This document shows positions 35,611-46,659 of a stretch of DNA of 64,000 nt, piece by piece. Each line of letters begins with the position of its first letter. Positions within the stretch are counted from its first letter, which is position 1. This stretch comes from Euryodendron excelsum (lineage: Eukaryota; Streptophyta; Magnoliopsida; Ericales; Pentaphylacaceae). Location: positions 12,098,501 through 12,162,500 of the forward strand of contig CM065392.1 of NCBI GenBank assembly GCA_033060915.1, given 5' to 3'. The notes beneath the pieces are model-generated. The model did no database searches, was not told the origin of the DNA, and saw nothing but the letters and a program-made list of their open reading frames with translations. The translations under genes were made by a program, and so were the position numbers.

Positions 35611-35830
35611 CTTGGAGTGCTTAAGGACAATATGGTCTTTTCAGCTTCACTTGGAGCGACCCGCTGATTAGTTTGGAGTTTTGAAAGAGTTAGCCTAGAC
35701 TCGCATGTGTTGTGATGTTTAAAACTTAACCCGGTTAGCTTGAAGATTGTTGAGCGGGCAAAAATGGGGTGCTTACACATCTCCATAACTCACTTAGGAA
35801 TTTTATCAAACATCTTGTTGGCACAACCTT

Positions 35831-35846
35831 GACTCTTGATATCACT
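35831..35846 (-). other. Primer-binding site of the copia element
   Basis: Right after the 5' LTR end the minus strand reads AGTGATATCAAGAGTC, close to the copia initiator-methionine site TGGTATCAGAGC allowing for decay. Confidence 0.55.
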
Positions 35847-36444
35847 TGTTGGGAAGTCCTCTCTTCCTCAACTAAGCAAGCTATAAGTAATATCCACAAG
35901 TACAATGAACAATAACTAAGAACTTCTAAATGGAAGTATCAAAACTAAGAAATCAAGAGAGCAAGAACACCAAGCATTTACGTGGAAACCCTTCAAAGAA
36001 CGGAAAAAATACAAGGCAGCACCAGAATCCACCAATCAATGAAATGAGAGTACAAGAGGTCTCCCACTATAAAATATTACACCAATAATACAATAACACC
36101 TCTATAAGAAATACATAAGAAGCTTCCAACTTACAAAGCTAGTAGACCCCACTCTCCAAGAGAAAAACCCAACTTTATTGAAACTACAAACACCATTGTA
36201 GATGGAGAAGAACAAACCCTTGTGTCTTGAACTCCAACTCAAGAAACCCTTGTGTTGAGAAACCCTGTGTGTATGTAGGAATTTTTTAGACCACCTTTCT
36301 CACTCTCTTCACTTTGTCTCTACATGTTGTTAGCCACCACTTAACCAATATGTATATGTTGCAAGACAAGGACCATGCCCGACACTTATCATAGTGTGGG
36401 TCATTCTCATGGGACTAGCCCAGATACAAGTAGTGGGCCCAACA
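35847..36444 (-). mobile_element. 5' LTR of the copia element
   Basis: 598 bp, starting TGTTGGGCCC on the minus strand and ending CCCAACA, both ends intact. Paired with 26437-27034. Flanked outside by GTTGT at 36445-36449. Confidence 0.92.
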
Positions 36445-36449
36445 GTTGT

Positions 36450-38434
36450 GTAGGTGCTTTTTGTCATGTGAATCTAGCAGAGTTTTCCTCCATCATGTTC
36501 TAGATACTGGTAATTTTCCTAGGGGCCATCTCACAAGCACCGTAATGCATTCCATCTTTTTCTACTACCTCTAAAAATTTCAGCTACATCCTCATGAATA
36601 TTAATTTATAGCAATTGTAATAGAATTTTTGAAGGCCCTGTTGGCTATACATCTAACAACTTGAACTTTCAAATTCATATGGCTAATAAGATTTAGCTAA
36701 ATCTCTAGTGGAAATGGTTAAATTACCTTTAGTCCTAACCCAGACTTATTGGGCTATCATGCTTTTATCACACTATAGATGGAAAATTACTTCCTGATAA
36801 TCATTTCAACTTAAAATGTTTTTGTTAACTAATCCAAGTTCGATCTGCCCAAACTAGATAGAATTATAGCTATTTTTGGATTCAAGTTTTCATGCAAGAG
36901 GCCGCCTTCTTTTAGTTCTTTGAGAATAGAGATCTTCAATAGATCAATTGCCTTTACCCAGCTCTAGTTCACTAATTCTTATTGAGCATCATAGCTCTTT
37001 CAGCTCATTAGGCTTGTCATTATGTTTAGAGTTCTTGGGAATATAAATTTGAACTAGTTGAACACTTGTATAGTTGTATTGTCTCTTAGATACCGTATTT
37101 GAGCTATCTTTTGCCATATTTTTTTTTTTTTTTTTGCTAGTTGCTTAGTTACTTATAGACAAATATTTAATAATAATATCAATTACTGCTACTGAGTTTT
37201 ACAGCGTGGAATTAATCAAGTAAAAAAAAATGCATAGCCAAAATGTACTGAATATCATGGTACTACCTTCCTACTGGATTTTTCTGTTACCTACTGAGTC
37301 ACTAAAACTAGGAATTTATTTGTAGGTTTTTTTTCAGGACTTCATAAAAATTTTCTCACTGTAATATTCATTACTCATTAGTTTTTTTTAGCTCATCTAC
37401 CATTCTTGTTCTTATAGTTCTCTTTCATCTACTGTGCTTATACAGCTTCCTATTCCATGTTTCTACTCTATTTTGGACGGTTCAATCTTTTAATTTTTTT
37501 TTCTTTCAAAATTTCTTTTCTTTCTTATTTTTCGGCAACTTCTTTGTAATATAAGCCCTGATTTTAGAGCATTTTCCCCTTTATCCAACGTCACTAAAGC
37601 TAATCCCTTACTAGACACTTATCTATAATATTATTGCTCCATATATTTTGATTATCCTGAACAGTTTTCCATACCTTCTTTACGAATTTATTATGAATCC
37701 TAATAGTGGAATGTTTTGACAAATGAGTTCTAAATTGTTGAAAATAGCAGATGACTCATATCCACTGGGTCCAAGAGATGAAGCTTGCCCTCTGGGTTAA
37801 TCTAGCCATTATATAATGACAATTAATGTAGTAAAAACCGCAAACCTATGTAAACAATTTAGTAAACCACGTAAAATCCTATGTTCTTTGGTATTCTTCT
37901 GTTATTTTTTTCACTACATTGCATAGTTTCTGTGTTTCTAGACAACATAAATTTCACATTGACTAGAGTTTAAAGATGACAAGCATCCCAACGTACTGAG
38001 ATTTAAGATTTGATGCCAGTAAATGTTGGACACTCAAAACTATGTTTGGGGCCAGTTCTTTTTGTTCCTAAAACACCTGCAACGAGTTCTAATTGGAATT
38101 TCACTTGAAATCTAGCCACTATTACCAATATAGTAAAAACTAAAGTATACGATATCACAAATCATAGGGAACTTTGCCACGTTTCTATTCAAGTCTGCTT
38201 CTGCATTGGTCAAAATAAAATTCGCGGTGCTATATATTTTGTCATACCTTATATTCAACGAACACAAATTACACAATGGCACCCATGAGTTGCTTTATAG
38301 AAAACCCGAATTCATTTCCAGTCCTTTCAAACTCAACATTAAGCCCCATCAGATTGCAGAACATCAAATGAGAAAGTTCAATGGGGATAAGTTACCTAAA
38401 GAGTCCAAGGTTTCTTTAACTTCATCTTTCTCCT
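36450..38434. other. Intergenic A+T-rich DNA
   Basis: About 2 kb with no recognised gene or element. The last few hundred bases (38190-38434) lie downstream of the minus-strand F-box gene and may hold its 3' untranslated region. T-runs occur at about 37119-37136. Confidence 0.45.
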
Positions 38435-39502
38435 CTACCATAGAGAAGGCATCACCCTGACTGTACGAGTATCCCAAGAACAACAATCCTCACCCAAGCA
38501 AAATATTTCAGTGGTTTGTTTTTCCACATTGTAAACACCCATATAATGTCCCTCGTCCATCCGGTTATGTGTCAACCACCATTCTAGGTTGTCTTCAGAA
38601 AAATAGATGTTGCAGCATTTGCAATCAAGAGTGTCACATGAAGAAACTGATGTACAATGTGAATCATACACAAATAACAAGAGATCTCCCAAATTCTCCA
38701 ATATCAAACATTCCCGAGCATTGAAATTGAACATGTACACTTTCAATTTGGTCATATTGTTTCCATAAGAAAATACCATCAAAAGATCGTCAAACGATTA
38801 CAGCAAATATATTTTCCGCCAACCTTTTTCATATTTTGGTGGTGAAGCAACATATGTGGCTGTTGGAGGATTAGGTCCATCAATCTCAACAAGAACAAGT
38901 GTTCCCACAATAGAAAGAGCCAAAATCTGATCCTTGAAGCACAATACATTGACGAAAATAAAAGGCGTCGAGATTCTTACAATAGTCCACATACTGCCTC
39001 CTATCCTTGCAAAAGCTAAACTATTAGAGTGGCCATATATTGCCATAGTCACAAACTCACCTTGAATCTTGAAGACTGTGGCCTTGTGTATGAAATTAAA
39101 CCAATTTATGTTCACATGAACTTGTTTCTCAAATGTCGATTGTGATGGGAGATTGATCTGAACTCGAGGGATGGGATTCAAAAGGTGAATTTTAAGGTCT
39201 TGGCCCATGGTTACCAGCCATCGATGAGAAGACCCCCAACACTGCCGACCATGAGCCTCAGGCAGCGGTAGCTTGTGAATCTTGTTCTTATATAAACAAA
39301 AGAAGCCTCTGGTGCATTCACCATTGCAGTTTTCATTGAGCATTAGCCATGGGATTTTAGGACTTGAGATCCAGCTCTTGTTTAGATAAACTGATCGCCA
39401 CGAGCGACAAACAGCAGAAAATGCAAGAAAATCTTCATCGGCATGTAACCGACTGGCAATCACATAAATGATATCATCTGGAAGTTGGGACCACACAGCC
39501 AT
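38435..39502 (-). pseudogene. F-box/DUF295 (KIB-type, SKIP23-like) gene 1 with one premature stop
   Basis: Intronless frame of about 355 codons from ATG 39500-39502 (MAVWSQLPDDIIYVIASRLH) to the stop at 38435. Residues about 4-45 are an F-box (LPDDIIYVIASRL, FLAFSAVCRSWRSV), which in such proteins binds SKP1 of an SCF ubiquitin ligase. The middle has LPLPEAHGRQCWGSSHRWLV, typical of the plant DUF295 family, and the C-terminal part (GTLVLVEIDG, YVASPP, then NLEWWLT) is the DUF295 domain. The frame is open except for TAA at 38798-38800, where the paralogue at 42734 has Glu (YLVESS). It follows that either one recent nonsense mutation or a 234-residue truncated protein. The ATG was chosen because it begins the F-box; upstream frame is only a CT repeat. 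Confidence 0.85.
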
Positions 39503-39507
39503 TGCGG

Positions 39508-39512
<5 letters not shown>

Positions 39513-39564
<52 letters not shown>
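39513..39564. repeat. (GA)n microsatellite, 5' untranslated region of F-box gene 1
   Basis: About 26 dinucleotide units, starting only 10 bases upstream of the F-box gene 1 ATG. On the coding strand it is (CT)n, a common feature of plant core promoters and 5' leaders, so it may influence expression and vary between individuals. Confidence 0.85.
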
Positions 39565-39567
<3 letters not shown>

Positions 39568-39599
39568 GTTTAGTGTTGATACAATTCCAATTGGTCAAT

Positions 39600-39829
39600 C
39601 CATATGTTTAAAAAGTCAATTCAACAATTACCATCAAACCAACCTTGTAAGGAAATAAATCAAAGACAAACCAAATTGCATTCTGTAGATCAGCATCAAT
39701 AAAATCTTACATTGCTTCCAAAGAAACCATACGCATTACACAAAAAAAAAACACACAGACACAGATCAGCATGCCAAAGGAGAAATGCATTCTAAACTGA
39801 AAAACTTAACCTTTATCTATATTTTTGTC
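39600..39829. other. Upstream region of F-box gene 1
   Basis: A+T-rich, with an A-run at about 39742-39751. It should contain the promoter of the minus-strand F-box gene; no clear TATA box was assigned. Confidence 0.3.
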
Positions 39830-40800
39830 CAAGAGACTAATCACTATAATATTAGATCAAGAGGTAATGGCTATAAGCAATATTATAGAATCCAAGACCA
39901 AATAGAAAATAAATCATTCAATTAAGAACACACTAGCCTTTTGCCGTGAAAACCCTTAAATGGAAGAAAAATCACTTATCCCCTTTCCCGGACAAAGATC
40001 ATGCACTATAAATCATAATTCAGACGGTTACAAGACTCTTTACAATTAAAACTTATCAACTCATTGATTTAATGATTGTCTGGACCTTGCTCGTATTGAC
40101 GATTCACCGTCTCCGTACTTGAACGCAGTTCAGATCCCCTTAGAACGGATTTCACGCCTTGAACTCCTTCAAGACTCTCGATCTCTTCAATTAGATTGAA
40201 GAATATTGTTGCTAAGACATGTTTCTCAGCTTTTGAAAGGTGGAAAATACTTCTCTCCAAGTAGTTTTAATTATGACGGCTCAAATCAGGTCTAGAAAAG
40301 TGTGTTGGCTTTAAATAGGCGCAAAACCCCAATGGCGCAATTTTTAAGAATTCAAATTTCACGCAGCTTGATCTCACGAGAACCCACAAAGACTTCGCAA
40401 GCTATAGCTCAATCCCTCAAGAACCCGTGAGGATCCCGCGAGTTCAATCTTATATTTTGCATGCTCACTGTTTTTGCTCTAGACATCCCGTGAAGATCCC
40501 GCGAAGTCATGCCCTTGACATCTGTCGATATTCTGCAAGGAACCCTCACTATCTTGTTCTGCAACCAGCATGTTGTTTCTAACCTCGAGGTTCCTTGAAA
40601 TCCATCGACATCAATCGAAGTCCCCTTCATCAGTCAAGATGTATCATACAAATCTCTCTTAGCACGATCTTGCATGAATAAGCTTCAAATACTTTCCGAA
40701 TTCTTATGATTGATATCCAAATTCTCCAAATTACATTAAACAAGATTTGACACAAAATTTAGCCAATTACAAAACCTTATATAAACATTAGCAACAAATA
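39830..40800 (-). mobile_element. Probable copia-type solo LTR (ends not fixed)
   Basis: Non-coding block with features of a minus-strand copia LTR: a TATTTAAAG promoter-like motif (about 40308-40316 on the minus strand), a downstream part resembling GTGAAAACCCTTAAATGG...GGAAAAATCA (about 39948) as in other copia LTRs, and repeated CTCGCGGGATC/TCGATG short motifs between 40370 and 40630. No pair of duplicated flanks was found, so both limits are approximate. Confidence 0.35.
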
Positions 40801-40872
40801 GAAACCATTGTAGCCACTGAGACTATATTTAAATTTATGTAACTATATGTATATAAATGAATGTGTGTGAAC

Positions 40873-40910
<38 letters not shown>

Positions 40911-42733
40911 GACAACTAGATTTATATCTCTTCTTCTGGTGAACCAAGAGCTTTATGTGAAAGGAAAAGTAACAGTGTTTCTCTCATATCTTCAGTCAAC
41001 AGGTCACAACCTTCTCTCCATTTTCTAACTGCTAGTATTTACTTTTCTATTTATCGATTTACTTCTTACATTGAAATCAGAATTTGGAAGCTCGAAGTCC
41101 TTAGGATTATTTATTAATTAACTTATGCTAGTGCACAAGAACTTGAAATCCTCACTCATTTGGTTTATAGGGTATATGGAAAAGGAACCTTTCAGGAAAG
41201 GAAAATATTTGTGTGTGTGTTTGATTGAGGAGAGGGCTGTGATTTCATATTAGGATCAAACCCTAAGGCCATGTTTGGCCCGCCATCTTAGGCCCGCTAA
41301 TATAATACCTTAGTCCTAATCCATCTTTATTCCCGTGTTTAGGTTCTTCTAAAAGTCAGATTAAATTATTCACCAAAGGTCCTATATTCTCTTCTAAATG
41401 GACAAAACAGTAAGCATTGAGGCAGGGAAGAATTGAAATATTACCCAATTCAGATGGGATAAGACAGCACTCAATCAAAGCCTCAATCCCATGGGAAAGA
41501 GAAGAGAGAGTAAAGAATCCAAACGCTTCCCAAACAATAATAAAAGTGGAAAGCACGCATTCCAATCTACATCAAACACCACATACTAGATTTCTTCCAA
41601 CTAAAAACACCTCTCATGCCATCCTATACTTCAAGAGAGGATTTCACTTCCCTCTAGACCCTCTAGTCTAGGCCTTTCTCCTTACCTGAGAAAAGATCTA
41701 AAGAATCAAATCATCATCCCTTAGCTAATTCTCTCCAACTCCTTCACTGACTAAAAACTAATCAAATTCAATGTATTCATTTTGGCTAACTTCTTAAAGA
41801 ATTCAGCATAGCCATATCTTCTATATTCCACTTAATTCTGGATTTTTTGGTTGCAAATGTTTTCTTCCTAACAAAAATATCTTCCCCGTTCCCTTTTAAA
41901 GAGGGTGCCAATCTAAAACATCAGCATAATCTCCAAGAAATATGGATGAGGTATCACTCAAGACTAGGAAAACTATTTTGCTTCACAATGTCAAATTGTA
42001 TTTACAAGGGTATTCATAGACAAGTAGTAAGGCAATAATCCGATATTGATGTTGGCTGGGCTTCTTGATGGCGTTGGATAACGAAAATGCCCCAGAGAGA
42101 GTTCCACTTTATCAATATTTCGATGACGTGATGGCAACTACTTCCTGGTCTAATTTTCATTAACCAAGATGGTATCAAAATTGGACCTCTGATGTGAATT
42201 AGGCAGTGCAAATTGGCATACACAGTGTTTGCAATTGTTTATCAAAATTTAATGGGTTATCTGTTGTTCGACTATTTATCCTAGAACCTAAGTATTTTCA
42301 AATGCATGCCACTATACCAGGAATGGATTAAAGTCTCAAGTACAACATGCCAGTAAGGATTGAATATTTAAAATGGATATACTATCTGGACATCGATATA
42401 GTTTTGGTGAATCACAAATTACAATTTCACAATTGATATAGTAGCTAAGCAACAACAACACAAATATTAAACAGCAGAGCTACAATTTCACAATCAGAAA
42501 ATGATGGATAAAAAAATCAATTTCATGTCTCAAATGCAAACGAAATCACTGATCAAGTTCGCTGACTCCTTTTTGGATGCCAAGATAGGATTGGAAATGA
42601 AAACAAAGAAGAACACAAACATGATGATTGGAACAAGCCAAAGAATCCGCTTTTAGTCTTCTTTTTCATTATGTTCTCCATAGATTTAGCAGAAGGTATC
42701 ATGAAAAATTGCATTATCGAGAACCGATAACCT
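40801..42733. other. Intergenic DNA between the two F-box genes
   Basis: No gene seen in about 1.9 kb. Holds an (AG)n microsatellite at about 40875-40907 and a GT tract at about 41210-41221. The part just below 42733 is the likely 3' flank of F-box gene 2. Confidence 0.45.
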
Positions 42734-43844
42734 CTACCTCAATGCAGGCCCCACCCAAATTGGACAAGAATAATAACTAGGGTAATCTGCACCAAAGTAA
42801 AAGGGTTCAACAGTCCCATCCCCCATGTTGTGCATGCGGACATCGCGTCCAATAAAACTCTCATCATAGGTCCACCATTGTTCCAATTTATCACCTATAA
42901 AATATATGCTATTGTATTTGCAATTGAAAAAATTGGATGAAGAAATAGATACAGAATAGTTGTCACCCACAAATAATGCCATATTACCCAAGTCCTCAAG
43001 CTTCATCCACTCTCTTGTACTCAAATCAAACTTGTAGACTTCAAATGGTAGCGACTCACTAACACACCCAGGAGGACTAACACATTCATAGCGATAAACC
43101 ATCAAAAGGTCCCTCGATGATTCCACCAAATATAATTGCCCCCAAGCCCATTGATGTGGTGGTGAAGCAATATATGCCACCCTTGAAGGCGCAGGCCCGT
43201 CGATATCAACAACCGCAAGAGTTCCCATGTCACAAAGGGCATAAATCTGACCCCTAAAGAACACGACATCTATGAATCTAAAATTGGAGGAGCTTTCGAC
43301 ATTAACCCAAGAACTATATCCTGGCCTTGAAAAAGCCAAATGCTTATAAGAGCCATAAATAGCCATCACAAGAAACTCTTCTTCAGTTGTGCACAATTCA
43401 TTCGACTACTTACCTATAATTGCTTTGTTTATGAATTGATACCACTCTCTATATATATCCAACTGGATACGAAATGCGGGTTGTGTCGGCAGATTGATAC
43501 GAGCCCGAGTGAAGGGGTTAAAAAGGTGTATTTCAAAATCACTGCCCATGGTTACAAGCCATCCCTGAGATGATCCCCAACACCGCCTACCACGAGCCTC
43601 AGGTAGTTCTAACTCATAAACCTTGGGTCCTATATAAATTAAAGAAAGTCCTAATATCACTGTTTTCGTCATCAGAGAGCATTAACCATGGCATATGAGG
43701 ACCAAGAGTCCAGTTTTCTATCAAATAACATGATCTCCATGAGTGACAGACAGCAGAAAATGCAAGAAAATCTTTAACAGCATGCAATCTGGTTGCGATC
43801 ATCCGAATTATATAATACGGAAGCTGAGACCAATCAGCCATCAT
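42734..43844 (-). pseudogene. F-box/DUF295 (KIB-type) gene 2, frameshifted
   Basis: Intronless paralogue of the gene at 38435. It starts at ATG 43842-43844 or 43839-43841 (MADWSQLPYYIIRMIATRLH), with F-box residues FLAFSAVCHSWRSC. One extra base near 43621-43630 shifts the frame after TFFNLYRT. The second frame has YELELPEARGRRCWGSSQGWLV and RARINLPTQPAF. A TAG at 43406-43408 then interrupts, directly beside GGTAAGTAG, which resembles a splice donor but has no matching acceptor nearby. The frame continues through VVDIDGPAPS, YIASPPHQWAWGQLYLVESS, WMKLEDLGN and YPSYYSCPIWVGPALR to the stop at 42734-42736. With at least two lesions this is a pseudogene. Confidence 0.88.
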
Positions 43845-43849
43845 CAATT

Positions 43850-44286
43850 TCTGACAAAGAAATGTCACAGAATTATGCTCCTGATAATCTGATTGGTTCA
43901 ATCATGATGTGAAAATTTATTCAACTGTGAATTTCAAATAAATTTTGTAACAAAAATGGTCACAATCATAACGTGAAATGTTTTATGTAGTTTGGTTGTC
44001 AACAGATCCAACATACAGAGATAGCACCACTGTTGCTAGATTAACAAACCCGTTATTCTATGTTACCATCCACTGGTTCTATACTCATTTATGCTTACCT
44101 AATTCAGTGCATCTAAACACAACTTCATCTCCTCTCCCAGTTCCAATTTACCATTCAAGACCATTGGAATCCTGTGGTTTTCTAAAACTACTACCAAAAT
44201 ATCATATCTATCAAAGAGGAAAAAACAAGGAAAAAGCTTGAAAACTTATTTCCACAAAATTATGATATTCCAATGTTTCAGTCGTG

Positions 44287-44319
<33 letters not shown>

Positions 44320-44708
44320 TATTACTGTTACAGGGCATTTTATTTGCAGAACAAACTCAAAGCATTTAGGTCACATGTGATATTGATGTCCAAACCAAAA
44401 AACTTATGTAGTTGACGTCATTATTGTGAGACCAACAACTTCAGTAGCAAAACTAATTTGTAGAAACAATCTATTCATAAGAGATTCAGAATCACAATTT
44501 TCTGAAACCAAAAAGTACATACAAAAAGAAAACAGAAAATGTATCTTAGCAACATCTCACATAATCGACAAGAAAATTTCAACCCATAGATTTGCAATCA
44601 TGCCAAACCTTTCAACTCTTATGATTTGGAAAATAGAAAAACAATTACACAGTGATATATAGTATGGCCAGAAATTTAATAATTGCGTATTACCCACAAA
44701 TTATGATG
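43850..44708. other. Upstream region of F-box gene 2, with CT microsatellite
   Basis: No gene seen. An (CT)n microsatellite lies at about 44286-44315. The remainder is A+T-rich with no recognised element. Confidence 0.45.
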
Positions 44709-45224
44709 TGTACGGATCTGACCCCACAAACCAAAGCACCATCGCTTAGCATGCCCAAATCAGACTAGGATACCCAAGCCAAGGGGCACGCTAGGCCTCC
44801 TGATCTGCCCCTGATTTAATCAAAGTCCAATCTCTGAGAGTCTGTGTCGCCAGATGGTCAACCAATATTCTATCTAAGATATTCTCACCGTATCATTCTA
44901 TAAATGGTCCACTGAGATTCTATCCAAGATACTTTCACCGTATCATTCTACAAACAGTCAACTGAGATTAAGAGAATCAAAATCAAATCACCAAGACTAG
45001 AAGCAAACAATCATGCCAATATCGCTAAAGGAGCCTGTTATGAATGGAAGGCTCAACCCCATGAAAAGGTATGCTATTATTCACTACTCTACCTGTCAAT
45101 TGTGCTAACTTAGGTATCCGAGAGTATTGGACCGGCGTCCCACTGGTGCCACTCCAAGAATTTTATATTGTGTTCATTACAGAACATTGTCTTTCGTTCG
45201 GGCTGTCAAGATTTATCCATCATC
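44709..45224 (+). mobile_element. LTR-like block, probable small gypsy LTR or TRIM
   Basis: Begins TGTACGGATCTGACCCC and contains GAAGGCTCAACCCC (about 45048), CTAACTTAGGTATCCGAGAG (about 45107) and GGCGTCCCACTGGTGCCACTCC, the series of motifs common in the R-U5 part of many plant gypsy/TRIM LTRs. Two tandem 55-bp units at about 44858 and 44913 share TCTATC(C/T)AAGATA and TCACCGTATCATTCTA. The end near CATCATCA (45224) is approximate and no target-site duplication was found. Confidence 0.5.
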
Positions 45225-45403
45225 AAATTATATTCCAGAAATTTCAAGAGCTAAAAGATTCTATTTCCCACAGACTAATGAGTTCTTCTCTAGAAATCAC
45301 AATACTTTCTAAGTCAAGTCTCAATTAATAATTTATTCAAGAATTTTCACTGATTATTCACAATCAAAATGAGGGTTTGACCCTTTTCCTACATGCAAAT
45401 CCC

Positions 45404-45435
<32 letters not shown>

Positions 45436-46396
45436 ACTAGTTGGAGGTGCCCGTGCCACATTCTAGTAAACAAGTCTAAATAAGCATAATTGTCTCAAAG
45501 CAATACAGCACTGAGAAGTAAGCATTGCGGTCAATGAAGTTGCTTTAGCTGCTTCAATGTTTCAGGTGCATTTGTAGACATTAAAGACAAAGGTCTTAAT
45601 ATACAAACAAAGAACACAAGCAACTTGCTGAATACAGATTTGTGACTTTTCCTGCAATTAAAGCACATGAGTTTGAGGATTTCATAATTTTGAATTAAAT
45701 ATATCTAACATTAATTCTCTTGCATGCTCATTCAAGGTTCACGTCTTACCTGATGTAGGAACTTCATAAAATTGATTCTCAAATCCAGTGGTTTTTGAAT
45801 ACCTGAAAGCATCATTCATATCATATTAATAATATGAATACAGAATTTCATGGAAATCTTGTGCTCTTATGTCTTGTTTCACTTTTCTGATTATAGCCAT
45901 ACAAATGTATCCATCTTGATAGTAAAAACTTACTTCTTGGTGACAATAATAGCCACAGTTTTTTTTTTTTTTCCCAATAAAGCAATGAAAATACATTTGT
46001 TGAAAAAATTCTCACAGAAAACAAGCAGGTTATCTTTACATTTATGCTGTCATTCTTGTATTGAGCCATTCACTTCCCATTCAAGATATGGTCTTTGATA
46101 ATTTCATTCATTGCAGCATTGTTTATAGTTCCTCTTCTTTTTTGCTTCTCTCATAAAGGTTCACTTGCATCACTTCAAAGGCAACCATTTCAAATCAGCA
46201 TTTAAAAGGATGCACCTTGAGTTATGTGTTCAACAGTTTATGCTAGGTGAAGTAACATATATCAATAACTAAACTGCTGAATAACATTTGACATCAGAGG
46301 CTCATCTACCTCATTCATGCATCTTTTAAAGCAATTTTTTTGTTAAAAGACAAATCCCCATGGTCTACCTACAAAGGACATCCTCTTAGAAGGTTG
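45225..46396. other. Non-coding DNA with AT microsatellite
   Basis: Contains an (AT)n tract at about 45405-45431 and a T-run at about 45960-45972. On the minus strand a short segment at about 45750-45802 is bounded by TTTCAG and GTAAGA, like an internal exon, but it does not continue the frame of the fragment at 46397. Function unknown. Confidence 0.35.
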
Positions 46397-46659
46397 TTAT
46401 GATGTCATCCATACCTCATTCTTCATGGTAGAGGATTCCTTTGCTGCAACCCAATCAATTTTTATTAATAAGATCAACGAAGAGTCAAGTTGCTTTGCCT
46501 TGGCAAGACTTTTAATCTTATCACATGACGCATCCATTGAAGAAGAGTTTAGGATGTCATCAAATTTGGCCTGGGCTATATCTAATATGTCCATAATCTC
46601 CAACATAGTATCATAAGCAGAGACTGCAGATAAGCATCTAGCTCCAAGCCTGGCCACCG
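46397..46659 (-). pseudogene. Exon or gene fragment resembling At4g37920-type chloroplast protein
   Basis: About 81 codons on the minus strand, preceded by a splice-acceptor-like GAGCAG at 46660-46665. The reading ARLGARCLSAVSAYDTM, then AKFDDILNSSSMDASCDKIK and SLAKAKQLDSSLILLI, AAKESSTMKNEV, is recognisable from memory as close to the C-terminal half of the Arabidopsis At4g37920-like family, which is predicted to be chloroplast-located and of unknown function. After KNEV the family continues with a conserved stretch, but here the sequence seems shifted by a base and stops at 46397. No other exon was found in the surrounding 3 kb. It is best read as a partial or decaying gene; a genuine exon with a donor at 46413-46414 (GAG/GTATGG) is possible. 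Confidence 0.45.

Larger units (their letters stand above)
30460..35777 (-). mobile_element. Solo LTR copy E of the long-LTR family, nested in copia gag
   Basis: A 5318-bp minus-strand LTR; left edge TGTTGTGCCCC (30460), right edge the complement of TGTAAGCACCCCATTTTTGCC (35777). Target-site duplication CACCT/CATCT. It shares with copy D the terminal block AACCAAGCCCTCTTGGC, the TATA context, the GTTAACC-type track (32215-32465) and the repeated Gaaaccactcaag-type units (32580-33170). No internal region remains. It inserted near codon 3 of gag, so it post-dates the copia element. Confidence 0.92.
26437..36444 (-). mobile_element. Ty1/copia retrotransposon, full-ended but defective, with a nested solo LTR
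   Basis: Two 598-bp LTRs (26437-27034 and 35847-36444) bound the element, flanked by a perfect target-site duplication GTTGT (26432-26436 and 36445-36449). Minus-strand order is 5' LTR, primer-binding site, gag, protease, integrase, reverse transcriptase, polypurine tract, 3' LTR. Without the nested LTR E and its duplicated 5 bp it is about 4.7 kb, close to plant copia size. RNase H is missing. The coding frame has many stops, so the copy is non-autonomous. The LTRs differ visibly by about one base in ten in the parts compared by eye, so the insertion is old. Confidence 0.95.

Noticed and set aside
38798..39598. Longer N-terminus of F-box gene 1 beginning upstream of the CT repeat
   Set aside because: The added residues are Ser-Leu repeats encoded by the microsatellite; the ATG at 39502 begins directly before the F-box.
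43406..43415. Splice donor in F-box gene 2 (GTAAGT)
   Set aside because: No acceptor that would restore the frame is nearby, and the related gene 1 is intronless; a nonsense change is simpler.
45750..45802. Short minus-strand exon bounded by TTTCAG and GTAAGA
   Set aside because: It does not continue the frame of the conserved fragment at 46397 and its peptide is not recognised; chance splice-like sites are common.
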